From: Notospermus geniculatus
Lineage: Eukaryota; Nemertea; Pilidiophora; Heteronemertea; Lineidae
Direction of reading: 5' to 3'
Assembly: GCA_002633025.1 (NCBI GenBank)
Contig: NMRB01000023.1
Coordinates: 232,964 to 296,963 of the forward strand
Length of the DNA stretch: 64,000 nt
Shown here: positions 51,801 through 64,000 of the stretch, one piece after another
How positions within the stretch are numbered: position 1 is the first letter of the stretch
Layout of the letters: each line of letters begins with the position of its first letter
Position numbers and translations under genes: made by a program
Notes under the pieces: generated by a model
The model's input: the letters and a program-made list of their open reading frames with translations, nothing else
Databases searched by the model: none
Told to the model about the DNA's origin: nothing

Positions 51801-53250
51801 ACGACCCATGTAATACCGAATGTTTCACTAACTACTGCATTTATATGATATAATTATGAAACCCTGCAGGAATGATGTGCCGTTGTGGGATTTCCGCATA
51901 AAATCATTTCTTGCCACATCTCTTTGACGAGTTTCGAACGGGACCGAGGAAAGATTAGAACATCGATTTCATACTGTTTGGGTAATCTACTGCCTTTTCT
52001 GCATATTTTTCTGGCCTCGACAGAATGTTCTTTGGCAGTGAAAGGGTTCACCATTTATTTGTCAGAACTTGAGTATAACTCAGAAAACCCTTAGTCATAT
52101 CATGACAACTATATACATCAACCCATCATCGTCAACTAAACGATGAAGATCAGACTGCTCGCTTTTTCATCGAGCGGAAATTGCATCCACATTACAACCG
52201 GCACAATAATAACAACCGAATAAAAATCGCCCATATAACCAACGTGTAATTAAGACCCATTTCCACCAGGAACTCAATAATCCCTTCACATGTATGCAGC
52301 TTCTCCTTTTTCCCCGCCTCAAAAGCCCACACCTCCACATCTGACCCCTCTTGATGAATTTGTCAGATTCTCTGGCGACTTACATCGCATTGTATTGCTT
52401 TAATTTCCGTCATCTTTCCATAGATATTTGAGAGAGTGTCATCAGCCCGAACCGGCAGCGCCAGCTCAGCCGAACAAGCGGATTTTTTTTCTCCGGTGGT
52501 CTTTTCTCAAGCGTACAACAAGAAGAAGTTGTAAAGGTACGTTGTCGGTGAGGAAAGACCATAATTCATGCAAAATCAGGCAGAAACCAAAAATACGTGA
52601 CACTGTAGGTAAACACAAGGAAATGAAACATTACGTAAAACCCTAAATGTCGTCAAAAAGCGGAAGCCATTTAAAATCCCGGTAAACAATGCATACGATT
52701 TTAATTTCCCTCCCAGGTTCAAAGCGTTCACATCCATCTTGTTTTGAACAAAATCTTTCATGATTGGTAAAATAATTTTAAAAAGAAATGTTCAAAATTT
52801 AAATCGGAGAAGGCGAAGTGGCGTAGATAAATTCGAAGAGATAAGTCAAATCTGATTAACTTCAATTGGGGAATTTACCTCAGGCTTGTTGGGAGCAGTT
52901 TCAGAGGAATGTACCAATTCATTCTCTAAAAAAGTCTTTTCATGACGCTTTGACTGAAGATTTTTTTCCGAAATGCCAATGCAATTGATTAGAACGAACG
53001 ACGGTATCGGTCACAATATACATCAGGGTTGAGCAAAATTTATGACACAAAAGTCGACTTGGCGAGTCGTTGAAGAACATAGTAGTTCAACAACATAACA
53101 TGTCACAAGGATAGATTCAATTCAATCTCGGTTTCCCATCGTCATCCGTTCTGTTCCGCATTTTATGATGGCGCCACTACTGTAGGTCGGAGGAATGGAG
53201 ACTAGGTGGCGCTTTGAGGAGTTTGGGATGGATTGGTTCCCGTTCTCACC
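48869..53250. other. Gene desert
   Basis: No gene recognised. It includes a cluster of homeodomain-type sites at 49931-49987 (TAATGATAATTAG, then ATTAATTAG). Short open frames overlap on both strands without domain signatures. Confidence 0.4.
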
Positions 53251-53330
53251 ACTAGGGCTAAATACTGAGATCGTTACTGCTCCTGGAGTCCACAATCACG
53301 TGATCGGCCGAAAGCAGCCGATGAAAAAAG
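53251..53330 (-). mobile_element. Partial second copy of the CTCACCGGTAGG MITE family
   Basis: CTCACCACTAGGGCTAAATA then CTGAGATCG, followed by ATCACGTGATC and GAAAGCAGCCGAT, matches the right half of the 47213-47389 element read inversely. The other end is not found, so the copy is truncated or too diverged. Confidence 0.55.
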
Positions 53331-56300
53331 CATTGATTCGCCACTCCCATCAAGGTGAAGTTTTCTGATAATAAGCGCAATCACCAACACCTAAAGCAAG
53401 CGTCCATGATGCGATGCTGCAGTAGTGAAGCTGAGTTTAAGGGTTTGTGCGTAAGTTTGTGCGCACAAAAGAAGTTCTTAAGAAGCTAGGAAGCTTTATC
53501 GGCAGCCAAGCAATGCATCTTTAAGCTTGTCAACCATCGCCGATCTCTCACCACACGGCGCTACTTAGACGCTAATAACCAACACGGAAATTACGCCTTA
53601 ATTTTTCTCGTCAGTTCATTCGCCATGAAAGAGCAGCTTTTTGCTGCTAGTATCGTCTCCAATCTAATAATTGTTATACCACAATGGCCATATCTTCTAC
53701 ACTTCTTTGGCTTGGCTACGTTTAGCTGGATTTCCCCTCCGTTGCCAATCACCCGTAATGCCAGTAACTCATGCACAAAGATACCCAAGTTATCTGCCTT
53801 GTGTATGAAGAGTTCTTATATGACTGCTGGCGGAATGATTTAGTTACACCTGTTTTGATAATTTGCGATGGTATGATAACACGCATAACGAGAAAGAACG
53901 AAGACATTTCTTCAAATATACATAGAATCGATGGATTTCGCTCATAGGGGAAATTCTGCACAGAAGTTCGAAAATACTAACCCACCACGTAGACCATGGA
54001 CAGTTTTCACATCCGACATGGCAACCAAACCAAGACGACTCTTGGCCCAAAGTGATTATCTGGAAAGATCAAAACGGCGAAGATGCGGTGTTTAGAAAAT
54101 ATTTTCAAATCACCGAGCCTGTAGTTGTGTCTCATTTCCTGCGCGATATCTGTTTAGATGCGAGTCTGACCACTAACTGGACGCAAACAAAGCCCTAACA
54201 AGCTCCAGTTCACCATTCTAATTAGCAACAGCGTGATTTCTGGGCCCGCTTCCGACGACCGGAAATGACCCTCACCCTCCTTGGAGCGGTGACCGGTCTG
54301 GCCTCGTTCTGAATCTCACAACCGGAAATGTAACCATGGTGATGAAAATTGCGGAAAGTGGTCGTTGTCATCTAAAGGAAGGACCTGCTCCTTCATTCAA
54401 GAGCTAATTGACACCGAACAATTTTCATGGTCCTATAATGTTAATGGTCCCATGATTTCACCTTTTAAGGCAATTAGCTATTGTCCGCCCTTGTCTCCAC
54501 TGGTCATCGGGTTGTCCTGCGGTCTGGGCTAAAGGACGGGCAGTAATTACTGGCTTTAGATCTAGAGATGACGGCAGAGCGGACTGTGGGGTCCATCGTC
54601 ACAACTGTCAGCCCTCCAGCAAATCATTCAATGATGAAATCACGCTTTGTCTCATGGGCTAAGATATCTCTCTTGATTCTATCAGGAGATAAGAAGGTTT
54701 GCCATCATATCCCCGACACACACGGACAAGCGATACAACCCTGTTGTAGTTCGAGCATTAACACCTAGACGGCAGCACCTGAATTCAGCTCTCTAATCTC
54801 GACACGACAGATACTCGTGACATGTGAAGTCTACCACTCAATTTGACAAAGAAACTGTCTTTCGGTACCCCAGACATTCGATTTTGTGTTTTTGTTGGTT
54901 TTCCGGCAAAGGAGAAAACTCATGTGTGCTGAAATAAACAACCCTTGTGGCTCCTTAATACATGTAATAAGTCTGGATGTACCAGATCATGACTCGGAGA
55001 GTTTCCTTCGAACTCTTCCGAAGAGTTTTCCCAGTGGTTTTTTTTCAGTCGACCGACTGAGTGTCCAGTTGACTCCCAGTTTCTCAGTTAGCCACTTGAC
55101 TTCAAAAGCAAGAAAACACTCCGCCCCCAATGGTTCGTCTTCAACGGACAATCAGGCCGACACTAACCGAGCCAGTCCTTCTCGTTCATGTTGAGAGAGT
55201 ATGCAAAACACGATGTCCCTCAACTACCTCAAGTGGGCCACTTAAACCTCGCTTCGATGATTTCTCATAAGAAACATTTTGGTTCTGTTGATTTAATAGT
55301 GGTTAGAGACAAATTAACTGATATTAGGAGAATGATAACAAGGCTGGCACAATCGCCTTATCTGGCGCGGCGACACGACGAACCCCTTTCACCGCCCAAC
55401 AATGCTAAATAGTTTAGGCAATGAAGTGGTTTTGAATTTGTAGAAAAACCTCCATTGTTGGAGACCAACTAGGCGGTATTTATGCTTTTGAACGATTTAA
55501 GCGGAGAAATCGTTCAAACAGCTCCTGGCAAAGGCGTTTATATTGGCCAGAGCGATCTTCTGGTTGGATGAGCGAAACATGCGGACTCGTTTAGACAGCC
55601 ACAACAAAGGCACAGCTTGAGCATGAGGGGAACAGTTTTGGGAGTCTGGTCTGTGGCGCCGGCTCGGGTCTAGGACTCTTTCAGGCCTCTCTGCTAAATT
55701 GGCACTTGAACCGCCCCTTCCTATTCATAGTTAAGGCACTGGAAATCCGTTCCAACCTAAACGCACAGGGGCCAGGCGTGCACTGTACACGGGTATGCAT
55801 AAGATGTGCACAGGTGTTACGAAATGCGAAGGTGGAACAACTAAAAGTTCCTTCGCTTATGGTTTCCTACTTCAAGCCCTGGTTATAGTAATATTGATAA
55901 ATGTTTATAAAATCGCTTTATGAGATTGGCCCCGCGAAGGCGACATTCTTCCAGGCTTCAAAGGCAATTATTTCATATAAAGACAGCAAAACGGCTGTTT
56001 CGGTATGCTCTATAATCGGTATAGAAACTTGACAAAGGTTCCGGAGACTCGACTCGACGCGGCGCGGTGTACTACCCGCCAAGGGCGGTTCATCCTTAAA
56101 ACGATATAATTACCCGAGATAGCCAAGTAAACAGAGTAACATGATTATTATACTGGACAATTAAGGAATAATTCGACAATTAGCAACAAAAGATATCATT
56201 AGCTTTGCTTGAAATATTTCATCGTTTGGTACTGCTGAACGCCTCCGCCAGGAGCGGCAATCCGCTAAGTAAAGGAACTTCCAATCTCGGGACATTTCCC

Positions 56301-56464
56301 GCTAGGCCTGCTGTCTGGCCTGTCTTATGTCGTAGTCTTCACCGTCATTTTCGAACTTAGGCCAACAGTAGTGCTACATGTAGGTTTGCCGATCCAACGT
56401 CACTAAATGCAATTTCACTCACATCTTTAAAAAAAGGGGCTCAAGAGGAAAATGTTACATGAAG
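53331..56464. other. Gene desert
   Basis: No gene recognised. Small hairpins occur (for example GAACTCTTCCGAAGAGTTTTC near 55009), but there is no coding signal. Confidence 0.35.
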
Positions 56465-56488
56465 CAAAGATTTGACGTCAAATCTTTG
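56465..56488. promoter_or_regulatory. Perfect 24-bp palindrome centred on a CRE (TGACGTCA)
   Basis: CAAAGATTTGAC and its exact reverse complement meet at 56476/56477. The central eight bases (56473-56480) are the consensus cAMP-response/ATF site. Both half-sites also carry CAAAGAT, close to a TCF/LEF core. Symmetry of this length is more than a CRE needs. Confidence 0.45.
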
Positions 56489-59400
56489 ACATAATGGCCC
56501 AAGCCCAGAACGCTAAGCATAAGTACTTAGTCGATCTGGACGATTTAACATTGACAGACCGCGACTAAATCAGTGAATTAAGACCACTATGCAACAATAA
56601 TAATTTGGGGATAAACGCCTTGTCTTTAGAAACAGTAATGGCATCTCTTTCACTTCGAATTTACCACACGGTTCGGGTAATTGTGGACTTGTCACCGATC
56701 AATCCTTCGCGGAGTGCTGGAAAATCTTGTCGACGCCATGTTGTTACATCATGTAATGCACCGATTATCATGATAAAATCAGTAGTTTAACTCTTATCCT
56801 TGGGCCGCCACCGATATAACCGCTGATATTATTGGTTAATAACTTCTGTCGCCTTTTTCTACAATTCTTTTCTTACCTATTGATGTTTTTTTAATAAAAC
56901 CATTTTCCTTCCTGAGGAATTACAACACATGCTCTTTATTCCCCCTTGGTTTAAACACCTTGCACACATTACTTTATTTAAGTGCCCTATAATAGTTATT
57001 TTTGATCATACATGTATATCTGCAGTATTTATTCAGGGCTGGCTTTCTTTATGCCGATGGTTCTTTCAAACATTTTACCAAGAAAACGACATTTCTACAA
57101 GAGAGCGTGGAGTCAACTAAATGTATTCACCATTTTACCCGTACCACTATGCAAATAAAAAATACATGTACACTACAATATTCTTTCGTAATAATTTTCT
57201 ATACGAACACTGCTCAATGACTTTTTCGGCCCTTCCATGCAACTGAAAAAAAGCTACAGCGGAGATCAGATGGTTTTTGAAGTTTTACCTTTACCTTTCG
57301 GCCATATCCTTTCATATACTTCTGATATCGGAGATGGTGAGTGTGTGAACAACGCGAGATATGGAAAATCAGCAACCAATCTCATTTTTGCTATGCATCG
57401 TTTTGGTAGCGGTCAGGATCAATGGGTAGGTAATCATCTGGTTCGTAATCTGCGTCTAATTACGTGTATTCAAGGAATTCAAAAAGTGTAAAAATGCAAG
57501 TCATATACAAATCGACAAAAATGATAATCTGCAGGCCAAGATTGCTATCTTTGCTGCAAATAACAAGGAAGTAATCACCATTTTGTTGCTCTTAGAGTAA
57601 TCCACAGCCCTGATAGCAATCTCAAGTTTACGACTTGGGTTCAAACTGTTTGAGTAGAACAGGATTTTTCCCACCATGTTTGGGATAAACCTTGAATTTG
57701 TTACATACATGTGTATTTTGATTGCAGTTGTTTTATCGCTGTTTAAACTAAGTTGTGATCGAGAGCATTTTGTATGAAATCGTTTGATACTAAAAGATCG
57801 AAATAACAACATGAACGACACATCCTGTGTGTGAAACGTTTAAAAATGTCAACGAAAAAAAACAACAAATTTAAGCAATTCTCACAAACTCTGAGGTTTA
57901 AATTTTGTAATTTTCCGTTGCTTCAGTTTATCTGAATTGGAACGGAGAGTTCAGCCATTGAGTAAAAATGTGTGGGATCGATAATTACATATCAGAATAA
58001 AAATGATAATTCTAAGATTATATCGCTTCCTCTTGACAAAACGTCTTTCGCACGACTCACAAAAACCCGCAGCCACTCAGTCTGGCCATAAGAATCGAAT
58101 TTGTCATATTTTGTGTCGATCAGATCGTACAGATATCGCTTATTGTCAGAATATTTAGTGCAGTTATACTTTGATCGAGGGGCATGCAATTGGTGAAAGA
58201 TGATTGTCAAAAGTGTTACATACATACCAAGTGGTGTCGTTGCTTTCGAGTGTAAACAATGGTTAATTGTTTACATTTTGATTTTGAAGACCCGCAGACG
58301 ATGAAACATCAGATTCATCCGCGCGGACTGACGCCTTCCATTGGAAGCCATCACCGGGTATGGCGACAGATATCCTCTCGCCAGTACACGACATATAATT
58401 TCATGAGATGTTATCTACTTTTATTGTAAATGAGATATACGCCGTTTTGAACATGTTTTCAAAACACTTTACTTGAGTTTATTGAGCAGGATTGGCCACA
58501 GGCGCGTCAGTTTAGGCCAAGCAAGAAATTGTGTCCTAATCAAAATGAATTTTTGAATTACACTGACGCGACTTTTGAAGAATTTTCACAAATGTAGGCG
58601 ATTTCTTTGCTACATATCTATGTACAAGAAAATAAATACACAAGTAATGCTTACATATGGCTCCAAATCACTTCACATGTCGAAAAGCTTTGACAAGGCA
58701 TGCGTGTTGATTTCATCAGTATTTTGGCTTTGGGTTTCCACCAAAAAGAATTAATCAAATAATATAAAAAAACTGTATGTTGGTCTTCGACAGATTTACA
58801 GTTTTGAACCAATTTATTCTCCGTAGACGTGTGAAGTGCGCAAAGTGGTCACCTTTCTTGCAAAATGTTGAATTACAATTCTCATTTTAACACCGACATC
58901 GGGTCCACAGGGACATTTCAGGTAACGTTCAGCGTAGCAGAAGTAGCAAAAGTACATTCAGGTAAAGTTCAAACGTTATTTTCTAAAATAACAAGATACA
59001 TGTAATATGCAAACCTCTCATTTCTTTCATTACATGTAAAACGGGACTTAGTCAAAAAGTTGTTTTCAGTTTCTAACCGACGTTTTGGGATTTAATCATT
59101 GATGATCAACCCAAGCATTGCCTCATTGGTGAAAATGTCTCCTCCGCTAACGGGCCAAGAAACGAAACGTTGATGCGCAGTGGCCCGGGATCACTCCTGG
59201 CCAATACCAAAAAAGAATTCTCTAAACTTCCAATGATATTACTGATAACATCTTGCCGTCTGTGGCTCGGAGGTAACTGGAACTCAACCGTGCAATTGGC
59301 ATTATCTCTCCGAGAAAGAGTCACGACATGTCCCAAATCAAGTAGGAGACGTAAAGAGAATTAGACGTTCAAAATACAGGTCCCTATCCCGGCAGATTAG

Positions 59401-62400
59401 CCTTGTTTTGTCCTTCCCGCTAAACGGTAGTTTCATCTATAATGCCAGGCCATGGAATCTTTAGTTTAACAATAGCAGCGTGAAATTAGTAGTAACGATT
59501 ATATTCAATATGGTTTTAGGCAGAAATACCATCGCCAATAGCACGACGTCTTCCTAGCCTTTAGAAATGTTAAGAGCACCCTTTGGTCGCGGCACTTTTA
59601 AAACTTGAGTCTTTCAGTGTCAAAACGCGGGTTTAGATGTTATCATGGTGTCTGAGACGAGACTGTATGAAAAGCAGTCATTAGTCTGCAGAGATATGAT
59701 CTACCCCTTCTTAACTACTGAACACTTTTCTGCCTGGATGATCACGATTCTGAAGAAGAATTCAGGATGATATTGACCTATTGAGAGAAAATTGCTTCCA
59801 TATCTCCAAAATCTACTTTTTCAACATGTTGACTCCAGTGTTCGTGCTCACAGGAATCCATCGCCGTATTTATATGCCCGTGTTTTTCTCTTTCCCACAG
59901 CGTCTCACGTCTGCTCACCAGGATTTCTCGTTGCCGTAAATCGTAGCGATGGGACCCCCGCTGTCGTAAAATTGTCAATCATGTAATCATCATTAGTTTG
60001 AGTGTCCGTTTTTGACAAAAGTTCGTTTTAAAGTGCCGCTAGGCCTGGAACTTTGGCGCCAGGAACACCTTACAGTGTGTGAAGAAATTGTTTACAGGAT
60101 TCTGGCGTTCATTTGGAAAGTGGTGCATTCCACGCAGTCACTCACTATGACTAGACGTCAAAACATTGGCCAAAGGATTTGTGGAATTCCGAATCATCAA
60201 CTTCTGTGAAAAATTCTAAGAATTCCTTGATGAATGACGTCAGGAATGATCACCTCAAACAGTCTTTTGCGAAAGATATCTAATTTGAGACAGCAGCTTT
60301 CTCATCTAATGTTCAATTAAGTACAGTAGGCCTACCTGTGAATGCCAGATTTTAGATGAGTGGTGGGTGCTCATCCTCATAAGTTAGAACCTCTCGCTTT
60401 GTCAAAGTCATCTCGTGTCGTCTGCTGTTTGATTGTTGGGAGTGAGCTCGAATCCCTAAACAGCCTCCGAAAACAAATCAGTACAAGCTTATAAATTATT
60501 TAAAATGATGACATTAACGGATAAAGGAGCAATAAGCTGTTGATGAGAACCTGGACTTGCTAATAGAGAGAACATTTAATGCTCTGTCCCGTGGGGGTGC
60601 AAGGAGCCGCATGGCGGCCATTGCCTGGGCTAATCTTTGCCTTAGTGTGCGTCATAAAGTGTCCCGGGGTCTCGGCGCTCATTCAATCATAATAATGCAC
60701 ATCAGATACCGTCTGTGGTGTGTTGCAACATAGATGCAGTAAGAGGACGCTGTCTCATCATTGCGTCAGAGTATCACCACAGCCGAAGCTCAGGTTCACC
60801 CTTGAAAGGATCGGAGTCGGTGCTAAATGATGCGAGGAGTGACAACAAAGAAAATGGTAAAGAACTTATCAGAAAGATGTATCTTGGTGTTCCGAGAACC
60901 CGGTCACTGCGTGATGACATGAAAAAATGGGGCGAAACAGTATCGCTGCAATTTGCCGGCCGATTGGTCGTACAGTATGAAAGTTATTAGCGATAAAGCA
61001 AGGATGAACATTGTGAAAGGGGAGCAGTTCCCCTCAGACAAGAAATGACCTTTCTGGGCAAAAAGTACAAGTGGACCTTTTTGGATAATTAAAAAGCCAT
61101 CGGCTGTCTTTGGTATATGAAAGGAACCGGAAGTGTGGTTGATGACCGTAATTTCCGTTCTGGTATCGCCGCCACAACTGCCTTGGTTGCTCCTGATTAG
61201 CAGCGGCCAAGATTTTTTTTCGTGATTTCATCCCTCACGATACATACGCTAAGTTGATGTAAGGTATGTCATGTATGTGCTTGTCTCCTATAACGAAGAG
61301 TCAAGAACTGTCGTGGAAGTTGATGAGGATGACGAAGTTCCAGGCACGAAGAACTTCCAAATAGAAATCGGTATTCTTATGGAACGGTCCACAAACTGAA
61401 TTCGACAGGAGACAATGTTATTTTTTTCCATAGCGGGTGCTATAAACCGAGAGATCAGAAATGAATATTTCCATTGATTTCAAGCTGCAGACCAGAAATC
61501 GCTCTCCCGCTTGAGTTTCAGTTTTCACTCTAACTAAGATCTGCAGACCAGAATCTGCCACAGGGGTCAGTTTCTCTTTCATATCAATTTCATTTCTGAT
61601 TTCTTGGTTTAACCACCCTTTTCCAGTCCAGGTCAATCATATCCTCGTATTAATACTTGATACCTTTCCGCGAAATGGGTCACTTCACAAACTAAGTCAC
61701 ATCCGTATCACTCCGCCACGAGATGTCGCTGATGGCGTAAGCGATATGGGACGTCATGGCGAGATTTCAGACACGAAAGCGGAAATTGCTCGTCACAATC
61801 CTAAACGTATATGTGAAAGACATAATGATCGCTTGAGGGCTCAACCGTACCTGCTATGACAGCTTAGACACATTAAAGGTACAGGGTTTGAGGATACGTA
61901 CATGTACATGTACATGTACATGCAGGTGTTGTTCTCTTTCGTCCAAAGCATGTAGCAGTTGTCAGTCTGTGGAATGGACAAGTCTTGTAACAATAACGAG
62001 ACTAGAAACATATAAAAAATTTTAAAAATGTATGGACCCAAAAAGTCATGACCATTTGCTTCTTGATCGATCTCAAGCATTCTATCTGTGTTATTGGTCG
62101 AATTGATTTCACCAATTGGTGATTGATACTATTTTAAAAGCATATGCTGATAGTTCTGATCATGTAAGGAATCAACCATTTCCCAAACAATACGTGTCAG
62201 CAACGCTCGTCTCTCAACAACGATAAACGGTAGAAATAATTGCCGTTAATTTCATACGGTTACAAAATATTGTTGCGTCCTTGATCCTACGGTGATAATG
62301 ACATACAATGTATCCAGCTAAACGCCTCAGGTATTGTGACAAATGGGGGTAATCAAAGAATATCCTTTAAAAAAATGTCCTCAGGATCGTCTGGGAGATA

Positions 62401-64000
62401 AAGGTGTTCCCGGCGTCAGGGGGAGAGCAGCTGTGAGTGGTAGGCTGACCATGATTACGGGATGAGGCGGGCGGGTTACCAGCTGGGGCCGGGCGTGCAT
62501 GGTACACAGCTCGGCCCCGATTGCTTCACTGTCCCGCAGATCAGATCCTGATTGCAACCGTTCTCCACGGGATTCGACTGTCTCTATCTGCCAGCTCTAT
62601 TGTCCAGCGGATGCTGAATGATTTTTGAATATGTTGTTTGAATGCATTTGAATTAAATGTACCTGTAGTTTCCGCTTTAATAATGAATGCGGGATGATTG
62701 CGGTGAGAGATTGAAGCACTGGGACCCCAGACTGAGTTGTCCTGATTACGCTTGCACACACATCGCATAATTTGGGGGGAAATGATGCCAATTTTTAGCT
62801 GTCGCTCAAAGTTGGCCTATGCATTGGCACACTTTGATTTTTAACCACAAAATATTTGTCATAGTTGTGCCTTATTCATGACTTAAGCTGAAATAACATT
62901 GGAAAATGTTTCAATAATCACCATTCCAGGAAAATCGTCCAAAACATTGCTAATGGGAGAGGAGGGACAGGTTGGCGTCGATGTGGGTAACGACTGCCAG
63001 AACGTGCCATTAAAGTGTTAATGACCGAAATGTGACCGCCAAATGATCGCTAACCATTATTCACAACAGCCGATAAACGGCGCTAAAAAGGACAGAGAAG
63101 TGTTGAAACATCACACTCTTCTGATTGATGCAGTGAATGGATAAGTTCAAACAGTTCCGGTGACATTGGCCCTAAAATTTGTCTTTCTTTGTCAATTGGG
63201 CGTGACAAGTTTGCCGAGACCAACAATCATCCGTGACGCAATAAGGCTCAGCACTGCTGAGATGGCGTCAGCCATTTTTGTTGTTATTATCCTACGCGGC
63301 ATGGGGCGCATTGTTGTCATTAACACCAGCGACGTGGTTTGCATTGTTGCCGCTTGACAACTCGAGCGTTACACCTGACCTGTTAATTAATTAAATATTA
63401 CTCATAGTAAAGGACAATGACAAGGCGATTACACTAATGACCGGATATTGTGAGAAGCAACAACCAAGTTCAACCTAACATTACCAATACATGTTGGTAA
63501 AAAGTGCACAGTAACCCATGTGTCCCTCGATTGGAATCTCAGGTATTTTGGTCTTGGCCATTTATGTTTCTGTCTCCAGTTGACGCGAGGACACCCGCCT
63601 ATCTTTTTTGAGAAGTGATTTCTACGTAAGAAGCAGCCGGTTGGCGAGTGTGGTCGTTGAGACCGTGAACAAGGGGCAGCCTCCTCGCCAGCTGTTGGTT
63701 GAGGCTGACTTGTGGCAAACAGGAAAAGAACAACATTTAATGAGTGCTTGCGTTGGTCAGTTCACCTGGGCGGGCAGGAAAGTGACCTAGCGACAGGAAA
63801 GAAAGACCAAAAAGCAAATGATAGGTTTGTCACAGACCTATGGAATAAAATTCGAAAATAGACAATGCATTTTTGACAAACGTTGGTTACAGAGCAGCCG
63901 CATTGGAATCATTAGGTTGCTTCCGCAGTGGAAAATGTTACTAATAAGATAGTTTCTTCAGTGAGCTTAATGTTCCCTAATTTCTTGGTCCCTGCGTGTG
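56489..64000. other. Gene desert to the right edge
   Basis: No gene recognised. It includes a TACATG hexanucleotide run at 61899-61922 and several TACATGTA palindromes. A box-B-like GAGCTCGAATCCC at 60444-60456 lacks a convincing box A. If the second NK1-like gene is intact, this is part of its intron. Confidence 0.35.
61899..61922. repeat. TACATG microsatellite
   Basis: About four uninterrupted TACATG units. The unit is the same short palindromic word that recurs across the window as TACATGTA. Confidence 0.85.

Noticed and set aside
60444-60456. Box-B-like GAGCTCGAATCCC as another SINE or tRNA
   Set aside because: No box A or cloverleaf pairing is found upstream.
28864-64000. Homeobox exon for the second NK1-like gene
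   Set aside because: I looked for codons of the helix-3 signature ([11 protein letters not shown]) on both strands by eye and found none. A profile search would be needed to be certain.

Overview
This window looks like part of an invertebrate animal genome. Its coding sequence is split by a large intron with GT/AG borders, gene density is very low, it holds Pol III tRNA genes with eukaryotic A/B boxes and T-run terminators, tRNA-derived SINE heads, foldback elements and minisatellites, and it shows signs of a heterozygous short-read or Sanger assembly. I cannot name the species. The short palindromes TACATGTA and GTAGGCCTAC recur throughout, and together with an apparent NK1 gene pair they suit a lophotrochozoan or an invertebrate deuterostome such as amphioxus or a hemichordate.

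Left part (1-7,700): a complete two-exon NK1/slouch-type homeobox gene on the + strand (exon 1 about 279-756, exon 2 7139-7695). Its 6.4 kb intron holds a tRNA-derived SINE head (3478-3556), an adjoining hammerhead-ribozyme-like fold (3570-3641) and a 0.54 kb tandem duplication (5733-6804). 7,700-28,500: no recognisable gene, but a 1.2 kb tandem duplication (8031-10459), a 121-bp foldback (10658-10778), a 699-bp duplication joined by a single N (18052-19451), a degenerate GGGGACGAAAAGTCC repeat and homeodomain-site clusters. At 28566-28863 there is a second exon 1 with the same FSV-x-DILDP motif and the same phase-1 donor as the NK1 gene. It is a probable second NK1 gene whose homeobox exon is not in view.

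26,000-39,300 holds eleven tRNA-His(GTG) genes, three on + and eight on -. Ten are identical and one differs by one base. All end in T-runs and most sit in tandemly duplicated flanks. A 75-base gap next to a 32-bp minisatellite lies between the two groups (31204-31405).

39,300-64,000 is a gene desert with candidate regulatory blocks (a DR1 plus octamer block at 40434-40456, a perfect palindrome centred on a CRE at 56465-56488, TAATTA clusters), another foldback (44293-44528), a SINE head (45848-45910) and a new-looking MITE family (47213-47389, with a related end at 53251-53330). A second duplication is joined by a single N (47220-48868). I take both N-joined duplications to be uncollapsed overlapping contigs or haplotypes, because one contig end falls inside or beside a foldback in each case.

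Functionally the window combines developmental transcription-factor genes, their likely cis-regulatory surroundings, and a translation-supply tRNA array. I found no operon-like or defence-like system.
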